Assembly: GCA_027625915.1 (NCBI GenBank)
Contig: JANTQA010000070.1
Span: 997,001 to 1,061,000 of the forward strand
Origin: Anaeramoeba flamelloides
Lineage: Eukaryota > Metamonada > Anaeramoebidae
Reading direction: 5' to 3'
Length of the DNA: 64,000 nt
Below the pieces are notes generated by a model. The model was not told the DNA's origin, made no database searches, and saw only the letters and a program-made list of their open reading frames with translations. Below are positions 56,314 to 64,000 of the stretch, in pieces; the first letter of the stretch is position 1, and every line of letters begins with the position of its first letter. Both the position numbers and the translations under genes were made by a program.

Positions 56314-56870
56314 TAAAATCCAATTCAAAATTTTTAACTTATAAAAATTCAATTTTTTGAAAAAAAAAAATCTTTTTAAATAAATTCTATGACAAATACT
56401 AAAATTAGAACCATTTTTGAATTGGAATGTTAGCAATTATTTATAAATTACCATACTTACAAAACAAAAAAAATGATAATTATCATTAGAAATAAATTAT
56501 ATGTGTGTTAAAACTGTTGGAGAGAGCAAATAAAAAAATACATTGGTAAATTTGTTTAAATTCTATAAAATTTTTTTAAAACTATCAAATGGTTAGATAC
56601 TACCAACTAATTTTAATTTAGTTCTTTTATTGAAAATAACGAAACTTTAACATAATATCAAATGTTTGAAAAAAAAAAAACTTGATTGTAAAAAGCAGTC
56701 GAGTAATTTAAAAAAATGAAAACAACAAAATAAAAAATTTAAAAAAAAATAATTTGTTAGATTTACTAAAAATCAAAACAAAAGTTCCAATTTGAGTGAG
56801 ATTTTATATTATTGTTGTTATGAACATTTTAACTGTTTTAATTGTATGTAAATTTTTAAATTTTGGTTTA
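56314..56870 (+). mobile_element. MITE family 1, copy D (most diverged)
   Basis: A 557-bp copy with TA flanks and ends AAATCCAATTCAAAATTTTTA and AAATTTTGGTT. The interior has drifted except for a strongly kept core, ATGGTTAGATACTACCAACT, and ATACATTGGTAAATTTGTT. Confidence 0.85.
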
Positions 56871-58738
56871 TTAGTGGTTTTATAAATGTATATTAAAATC
56901 TCTTTAATTATTATTATTATAAATTTAGAGTTTTGGAAAGTCTTTTTTATCTTTTAAATTTTTTTTGAAAATTTTTATTTTTTTAAATATTTACAATTGT
57001 ATTAATCAAAATAAAAAAATCTATACCATAAAATTTTTACAAACAAAATGTTTTATTATTAAAAAAAAAAATTCTATTTTTAATACAAAATTATTCATAT
57101 AAATAATAAAAATAGAAAATTATCTTATTAAGATTGATAATGATTATACGAAGATTATATTTTATTAATTTTTTATTTTATTTTATTATTGTTGTTAAAA
57201 AAAATGAACATTTTGTAAAATATAGAGATTTTTTGATGAAAAAATGTTATTCTTGATGAATTAAAAATACCTGGTTTATATAAAAAATAACAAATCGGAA
57301 TAAAATATTAGATTAAAAATCCTATAACTACAAATTTGTCGATTTTATTGAAATTTCAATTCTAACAACACAACTCACAAATTCTCAAAATTATTTATTT
57401 AAATTTACAATAATTAATCCTAAAAAAATATTCATTAATTCTACTAATTTAAATTTCATAGTTATATTTGCAACAGAGTAAATTTCAGAAATTTGTCAAT
57501 ATATTAAGAATTTAACCAATATATTCCAATTTAAAATTAATAATTAGATATAAAATGTTCAAAATAAAAATAAATTAAAATTTTAAATATTTTTTTTTCA
57601 ACTTTTGAAATTTTTAATCTTATAACAATATGTCAATGATACACCATCAAAGTAAAGGATTAAATATAATATTAGAATACGATTTAAAATAGACAATTAA
57701 TTATGATCTAAAATATAGTTTTTGTACTAAATTATTTAATGTATGTTATATAAAACAAATTTCAAAATTATTGGCAAACTTTTTTTTTAATATTTTTTTC
57801 TTTTTTCATTTGCCTTTCTAAAAATAAAATGATTACTATATATTTTTATTTATTAATCTATTTTGGTTATTATCTCTAACACTTTAGTAAAATACATTAT
57901 TATTAAAAAAAAAAAAAAAAAACAATTAAACAAATTTTTTTAGGATGAAAAATCTGCCTATTTTAGAAATTTGGCTTATATATATATACATATACTAATC
58001 GGCGAGTAATCAAAATATTTATTACTGAAAGCAAAAAAAAAAAATAGATTATAAAATATTAAAAAATATATAAGTGGTATACTTTAATCCGAATGATATT
58101 AAGTGTAAAAATAAATGATATATTTTTGAATTATTTATATAAAAATATATTGTTGACATTTATCGTATATAAAAATCAAAGAAAATTAAAAAAAAAAAAT
58201 ATTTCCTGATTTTAATTCTCAACTAATAAATAATCTTTTCTTATAAAAATGGAAATATTTGGTACTTTTATTATGAAGTTAAATAATAAAGGGTACTTTT
58301 TTCAAAAATATAAAAAAAATTTTCAAAAAATTTTGGATTACAAAAATTCTTTTCAAAATAAAAAAGAACTTTATTATTTTTAAAGTGTTATGGAATTACC
58401 ATCACCCATTTCTCACCTAGAATAAAATTATGCCGTAATTGGGTGTCTATCATATTATTTTTTGTACAAATAGCTTTAAAACATATTTGAAATATTATTG
58501 CACGTTAAATTATGGTAAATTTTATATCGAATAACAATTATAAAATGTCCATTTTGAGAATTTTTTTATATAATTTCTTTTCCAAATCTAAAAATATAAA
58601 GCCCAAATAATGGTTTATCAATATCTAAAAATTATTATTTATGTATACAGAAAAGAAAATATTTTTTCTTTTTTTTTTTCAAGATATACTCAATAAAAAT
58701 TAGCACAAAGGTCCATTGCGTAATTTTTTTTTCCTTTA

Positions 58739-59435
58739 TAACTATGTTTCAGTCAAAGGGGCCCATTTTTTTTTTAAATATCAATTATTTTATATAATTG
58801 AACTTTGAAGAACAAATAAATAATAAAAAGAATAATATACATTAAATAATTGTTGATATATGTTTGAAAGAAAACCAATAAATCAATAAATTTTCTTAAA
58901 AATTGAAAAACTCAAATTCTTAATATAACCATTGAGAAAAACAACAATTTTCATTTTAAACTTCTACTGGTATTTGAATAATAAATATGAAACATTTTTT
59001 ACTTTGTTTCTCATACTTTTATTTTACAAATCAAGGCCCCAAACGAAGTGTGTCGGTATTTGTCGTATCTATTTGAAAAGGGAGAGGAAATGAAGTGAAA
59101 ATTTTTCATAATTATTAAACAAATATCAAGATCAAAGATCGAATAGAATTGCAATAGAAATCATATCGATTTCTATTACAATAATTTCCATGGTTTCAAT
59201 AACCTTAATAACACATTTTTACAAAGTAACTATTGATCTTGCAATAAAAAAATTTTTTGCAATTGAATCGCGTTTTAGAAAAAAAATTAAAAAACAAAAA
59301 TTTGCAAAAATGTTAAAAATGATTTCAATTTTGAAAATGTCCAAAATAAAATTTTTCTTCTAATATATATGCAAACCCTTTAAACACATGTATTTAACAC
59401 ATTACAACTGGGCCCCTTTGACTGAAAATAGTTTA
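58739..59435 (+). mobile_element. MITE family 3, copy 3, interrupted by a nested element
   Basis: It has the clearest family ends, ACTATGTTTCAGTCAAAGGG on the left and CCCCTTTGACTGAAAATAGTT on the right, with TA outside. At 697 bp it is about 150 bp longer than the other copies because a family-4 foldback is inserted in the middle. Confidence 0.88.
58965..59130. mobile_element. foldback MITE family 4, copy 1 (nested)
   Basis: The left arm CTGGTATTTGAATAATAAAT and the decayed right arm (ATTATTAAACAAATATCAAG) pair, and the length of about 165 bp equals the copy at 63.3 kb. Family-3 sequence resumes on each side, which shows the order of insertion. Confidence 0.78.
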
Positions 59436-60586
59436 TCTGGAGTATATTGTATTATCAATATATTTCCAATATATAAAATATTTTTCAAAATAATTAATGC
59501 GTTATTGAATTAATTATTTTAAAACAATGAAAACTTTATGCAACATTTAGCATTTATGAATAAAATTAAAAAAGATATTTTTCAACTTTGAAGTCTAAAT
59601 ATTGATTAGTCGATTTTAAGTTTGTTTTATTATTTTGTTTTTTTTTTTTCTACAATTCTTGGGATTTTTTACAATATATAAGATCCTTTTTAAATAATGA
59701 GATCAACAAAAAGTGCTATTTTACTATTCAAATTTTTCAAGAGTGTTTGAACTATGGCGAACTAGAATTATTTGAAATCAATTCAATTATTTAAACCTTG
59801 TACCAAAAACCTTTTCAAATTGTGCAAAAATATGGGGAATACTTGAGATATTTTTTTTATTGTAATTGAAGAACTAACTATTAGAGGCACATTTAAGATT
59901 CTCCTTCAAGAGCAAAATACTGAAATCTTAGATTTCCTCCATGCTAAAAGTAACACCCTTAACCTGTTTATTCTTATACCCGAACCCATGGCAAAAAAGG
60001 GCTAAGAAGGTTCTAATTCGGTCTTTTCACAATCACAGAAACAGATTATCTGAAAATTATAAAAAAATATGAACATTGTTGTCCAAACAATAGGCAGAGA
60101 AAAGTTTTAACATGTGTTTCAAAAAAAATCTGCCTAAATGGCTTCATAAATACCTACTATTCTGAAAAAGAATTTTTTCTTTCTCGGGCGATAAAAATAA
60201 TACGTTTCCAAAGTATATATAACCACTTTTCAGAAATTAATCCATTCTTTTTTTATCATCTTGTTCCAATGTAGAAACTAATTTATTACCCAATAGGATA
60301 CATAAGATTAAATCAATTTTGAAATTAAACTCCATATTTTTTCAGTAAATTGTAAATTATGAATTAAATTTGTTGAAAATTTTTCAGATTTTTCTCTGTT
60401 TTTTGGAAATCTTTTTGATGATAAAAATTTTCTCAATAATAATCTCTGTTTTTAAAGATAAGTTTCAAATTGATCCTTCATTTTTAGAATTTCTTTTTGA
60501 AAAAATAGAACTTTATAAAATTACAATCAGATTTAATTTATGCTTTATTATTGTTTTCTTTGATAAGTTAATGTATAGGCCTTCGA

Positions 60587-60786
60587 TACAGTCAGTTCCA
60601 CTTTTAATGCACAAACTTTCAACGAAATTTAATACATAATAAAAATCACGAATTAAGGCACAACAGAAAGTTTCTAGTAAAATAATTGGTGAAAATTAAA
60701 ATTCCAAATTTTGTGCTTTAATTTGGGATTTTTTTGTGCCTTAAATTTAGTTGAAAGTTTCTATCTTAAAAATGGAACTGGCAGTA
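60587..60786. mobile_element. foldback MITE family 2, copy 5
   Basis: A 200-bp element starting TACAGTCAGTTCCACTTTTA and ending AAAAATGGAACTGGCAGTA, with CAAACTTTCAACGAAATTTA and its partner inside. TA on both sides. Well preserved. Confidence 0.88.
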
Positions 60787-61388
60787 GAAAAAAACATGCT
60801 TTTTATTTTGAAACACTGATTAGACTGTTCTACACCAATTATTTTGTCAATAGTGGCTTGTTATGTATTTTTTTCAATTTTTAGTTTAAATTGTGATTTT
60901 ACAAATTTTTTGGGCAATAAAAATTCTTTAATATGACAACTTCAATTTATATACCTTAAGGAGTATCTCAACTTTAAAAAGTGTTTTGAAAATATTTTGT
61001 ATTGAAATTAGAAATTTATAATAACAGAACTATACAAGTGTTTTGATTTTTGTTTCAACATTTTAATGTTTTACAAAAAAAGGATAGGGGTACATTTGCA
61101 ACAATTTTTTTTTATTTGTTAATAAAAAATATTAAAAGACTTCGAAAATTGGATCTTGGGTTACATTTATCAGGAAAAAATTAATCATTAAATTCGACAG
61201 TCAAAAAAAAAAAAATATATATATAAAAATATTCAAAAAATAATTCAAAGTAGCTTTATTTCTGATCAAAAAGATTTTTGTTGCGTAAAAGAAAATTTTT
61301 AGAACATCCTGATTAGTTTTTTTTTGAGTTAAAAAAATAATAAAGGAGAGGTTCTTTGTCAAGAAAAAAAATGAATATGAGATTTAGT

Positions 61389-62097
61389 TTAGTAATATTC
61401 TTCTTGTTGTTCTTCTTGGTATTGTTCTTCTTGTAGTTCTTCTTGTTGTAATTCTTGTTTCTCTTCTTGTTGTTGTTCACCACCGTAGTTCATTTGGGCT
61501 GTTGGTTAAATTTTTGTTTTAAAAATAATAATTTTGAAAAATGATCAAAAAAGGGGAAAACAATTAAAATTTCTTTGTTACCAAAATGGTTTTTAAATAA
61601 AAAAAGAAATAGTCAAACCTCCATGTTCAGAAACGTTAGGATAATGTGCTCTACAGTATGGGTTTCCATCAAGTGCTCTGTAAGATTTCATGTTAAGAAC
61701 ACAGTTACAAACTTTGCATCTGAAACACCTTTTGTGATACTCTCTTCCCAGAATTTTTAAGACCTCAGTTTGGTAAACAGTTTTTCCTTTGGGATTTTTT
61801 TTATGTTTAGAAGAAAATAGGAAAAAAAAATACAAAATTAAAGAGATAAAAAATATTAGTATCATCTTCAAGACGAGAAAAGTTTAAGTATTAAATTTTC
61901 AAAAAATAAAATAACAAAATTTATAAGGAGTTTAAAATATAAGGAGAAAAGAAAAATAAAATCCAAAATTCCTATTATAGTTAAAAAGAAAAGAACAAGA
62001 ATAATATCTTAAAAAAAAAAAAAAAAGGAAAAAAAGATAAAATTGTTGCAAAAAAAAAAAAAAAAATCAAACCACAAGCAAAACACTTATAAGACAT
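61389..62097 (-). CDS. small LIM-domain protein, LASP-like, 3 exons
   Basis: Minus-strand exons 62097-62073, 61786-61619 and 61498-61389 join (GTTTGA donors, AAAG and ACAG acceptors, phase 1 both times) into exactly 100 residues. The LIM domain fills residues 5-60: Cys5/Cys8 (CFAC), His26/Cys29 (YHKRC), Cys32/Cys35 (FRCKVC) and the closing PYC...AH pair, eight zinc ligands in all. NMKSYRALDGNPYCRAHYPN resembles the LIM of LASP/nebulin-type proteins, which bind actin-associated partners; single-LIM cytoskeletal adaptor is the likely role. The C-terminus after residue 64 is a Gln/Glu-rich tail ending EEYY. The first two zinc ligands are coded by a 25-nt exon, so no exon on its own encodes a whole finger. 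Introns are 286 and 120 bp. Confidence 0.93.
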
Positions 62098-63316
62098 TTT
62101 TATAAATTGTTATTTTAAAAAAAATGAAAAGAAAGGTACAAAAAATTGACCCTTTTAGAAACAATCCTAAAATCTACAATGATCATTATAAACAGTTTAT
62201 GTTTTTTTTTGATTTATTGGAATAAAAATGTGGAAATTTTGTTGTTAAAAAATTCGAAGAAGTTTCTTTGTCTTTAATCCTAGTTTCTTCAGAAGATAGG
62301 TTTTACTCAAATTATTTTTAAATAATAATTTTTTGAGTGTCTTGGGAGAACAATTTCAATTCTGTCTAGGGTTTATTGTAAAAAAAAATTTGTCATCAAG
62401 TCTTGTGAATTATTTGATCAATCGTTAGTGATTGTTTTTTTTTGGGGAAAAAAGATGAGAATGCCAAGATGATTATTTGTTTTGGAGAACGAAGCTCAGA
62501 AAACAATTTTCTCAATATTTACTGAAACGTCTTTGTTAGTGTCTGTTTTGCATTCAGTAAAATATTTCCTTTTTGACAAGTTTTTGATTTTTTTTTCTTT
62601 TTAAAAATTCGAAAGAGGTAAAAATTCTTTTGAAAACATTTTAAGTGATTCTTTGTTGTATGATCTCGTTTAAAGTTACAGTTATAATTGATAATCTTGG
62701 GAAGGATATTTCTCTCAAAAAGAGAGTGTCTTTGAAATCGAAAAATACATTTGGGTAAAATCTCCTTTATTATTTGTGAAGAACCAAACAAGCCAAACAT
62801 GTGGACAATAGGAATTACAAATGAGTTTCTTAGAAAACATTTTCTTATTTCTTGAATGTTATTGGTCAGTGGGTGAATAAAAAGAGAAGAGATCAGGTTT
62901 TCTTTTATTTGAGAAATAAAGAGGAAAAAAGTTTCTATTATTTCTCCGCTTTTTTTACCAGAGTTTCCATAAGAAATAGAATGTAATTGGTTGACTTGAC
63001 TTGTTTATTTGTTACTTTTTTTTGTGTTGGGTAGAGATATATATATTTTGGAACTCAGAAACCTCAAAGAAAGAGATATTGAATTAAAAAATTGTTTTTT
63101 GAAATTTGATCCGATTTAAGGTCTATTACAAAAGTAAAAACTGAAGAAATTATATACAAAAACCTTCTTGAAAGAGTTCCATAATCTCAGTTAAATATAT
63201 TCATTGAGAATTTCTTTTATAAAAAATGTGAAATTTTGACAATTCCAACAATTTTCCTTTCAAATATCCAAACCAATTTTTGATTTTACAATTTAGTAAA
63301 CACGTTTTCAAATCTA

Positions 63317-63482
63317 TACTGGTATTTGAATTATAAATGGGAAAATATTTTCACTTCATTTTCCTTTTCCTTTACAAACAGAGCTCTCCTAAACAAGTAG
63401 GTTGTAAACTGGAGACTTTGTGACCACAAGGAAATTGTAAACCAAGTGAAAAAATTTCCCATTTGTAATTCAAATACCAGTA
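63317..63482. mobile_element. foldback MITE family 4, copy 2
   Basis: A 166-bp element with TA flanks; the left arm CTGGTATTTGAATTATAAAT and right arm, read on the other strand, CTGGTATTTGAATTACAAAT are almost identical and extend about 40 bp. It defines the family seen nested at 58.97 kb. Confidence 0.88.
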
Positions 63483-63667
63483 AACATAAAACAATTTCTC
63501 TAGCTGTTCTAAATATTGTTTGTAGTTACTTTTACTTGTTTGACATCTCAATTAAATTTGTATCAGTACTTGAAAATCCCTTAAGACTCTAGTAGCCTAC
63601 CGTGAATTTACACCATACTCAGGGAGTCCATAGCACCCAAAAGGTTATTACGAAATTACACTCCTTT

Positions 63668-64000
63668 TGATTGACAATATTCAAATAACAAAAAAACAAA
63701 ATTTTATTGGATCTTCATAAACAAAAAATTCAAAAATAATAACAAAAAAATTGAAAAGTTTCTCAATTACAAAAAAATCAAAATAAAAAATAAAAAAATT
63801 TAAATATTACTCAATCTTCTAAATAATGAAATTCAAATAACATTAAAAAATCCACAGGATCTCTTTGACAAAAAATCTCATTGGTGAAATTCAAATAACA
63901 ATAAAAAAATTCAAAGGATCTCTGATCAACATATAATTCAAATAAAAAAAAGGATAAAATCATTCTCAATTCTAAAAAATCTAAATTTTAAACAAAAAAT
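63668..64000. repeat. degenerate tandem array, ATTCAAATAAC...GGATCTC units
   Basis: Four or five units of roughly 50-75 bp each contain ATTCAAATAACA, an A-rich stretch and GGATCT(C/T). Units vary in length and are cut by the window end. Confidence 0.65.

Larger units (their letters stand above)
55826..61388. other. intergenic region between the Myb/SANT and LIM genes
   Basis: The flanking genes converge. It holds MITEs of family 1 (56.3 kb), family 3 with a nested family-4 element (58.7 kb) and family 2 (60.6 kb). Around 59.86-60.06 kb a frame without an ATG stays open for about 45 codons and then continues after a frameshift; it may be a gene relic but matches nothing I know. The ORF 60370-60639 overlaps the MITE start and is not convincing. 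The rest is AT-rich. Confidence 0.55.
62098..64000. other. region upstream of the LIM gene to the window end
   Basis: AT-rich; contains the LIM promoter, one family-4 MITE and a degenerate tandem array at the end. The ORF 62519-62800 (-) has no recognisable similarity and is probably chance. A more balanced block at 63590-63660 (GAATTTACACCATACTCAGG and following) is unassigned. Confidence 0.5.

Noticed and set aside
62519-62800. 93-codon ORF on the minus strand upstream of the LIM gene
   Set aside because: Composition is that of random AT-rich DNA, and no domain or plausible splice partner is seen.

Overview
This is a very A+T-rich eukaryotic nuclear window from a protist. The evidence is eight protein genes, most of them split by GT-AG introns, separated by kilobases of low-complexity AT sequence. 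The protein makeup is a U1 snRNP factor, eL8, a Piwi, a LIM protein, Asn-rich tracts and long Lys/Glu tracts coded by GAAAAA-type repeats. That suggests a free-living amoeboid or related protist (Anaeramoeba-, heterolobosean- or amoebozoan-like), but the species cannot be named from sequence alone. All seven visible stop codons are TAA and the standard code fits.

Layout: 1-1419 (-) is the N-terminal part of a DDX5/DBP2-type DEAD-box helicase, cut by the window edge. 1420-6698 is intergenic, with two paralogous box C/D snoRNA candidates (about 2.1 and 2.4 kb), a further structured RNA candidate and two small foldback elements. 6699-14109 (+) is PRP39, split by a 5.4-kb intron filled with transposon relics. 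19132-21465 (+) is an intronless methionyl-tRNA synthetase with a GST-like N-terminal domain on an organellar/bacterial-type core. 24920-26406 (-) is ribosomal protein eL8, whose first exon is only the ATG. 27.0-28.3 kb holds a TA-flanked element with subterminal TCGCGA arrays. 30315-35544 (+) is an ABHD17-like hydrolase split by a 3.7-kb intron. About 36.0-36.4 kb is a broken reverse transcriptase. 40913-49384 (+) is a six-exon Piwi protein of 823 residues. 53378-55825 (+) is a Myb/SANT-like protein. 61389-62097 (-) is a 100-residue LASP-like LIM protein in three exons.

The gene models were assembled by hand from splice sites, phase agreement and family homology. PRP39, eL8, ABHD17, Piwi and LIM become complete only after joining exons. 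Introns fall into two size classes: about 90-450 bp, and 2.4-5.4 kb. The long ones carry non-autonomous elements.

Five families of small non-autonomous elements (one of them seen as a single copy) were found by matching copies and inverted ends: a ~535-bp TA-flanked family (4 copies), a ~200-bp foldback (5), a ~550-bp family (3), a ~166-bp foldback (2, one nested inside another element) and a 433-bp TAA-flanked element (1). A sixth kind of element is the single 1.26-kb TCGCGA element. No intact transposase is visible.

The most notable observations are the RG/RGG tract lying inside the PAZ domain of Piwi rather than at the N-terminus, the long inverted repeats in and next to the Piwi gene, the TCGCGA-array element, the chimeric MetRS, and the snoRNA candidates.
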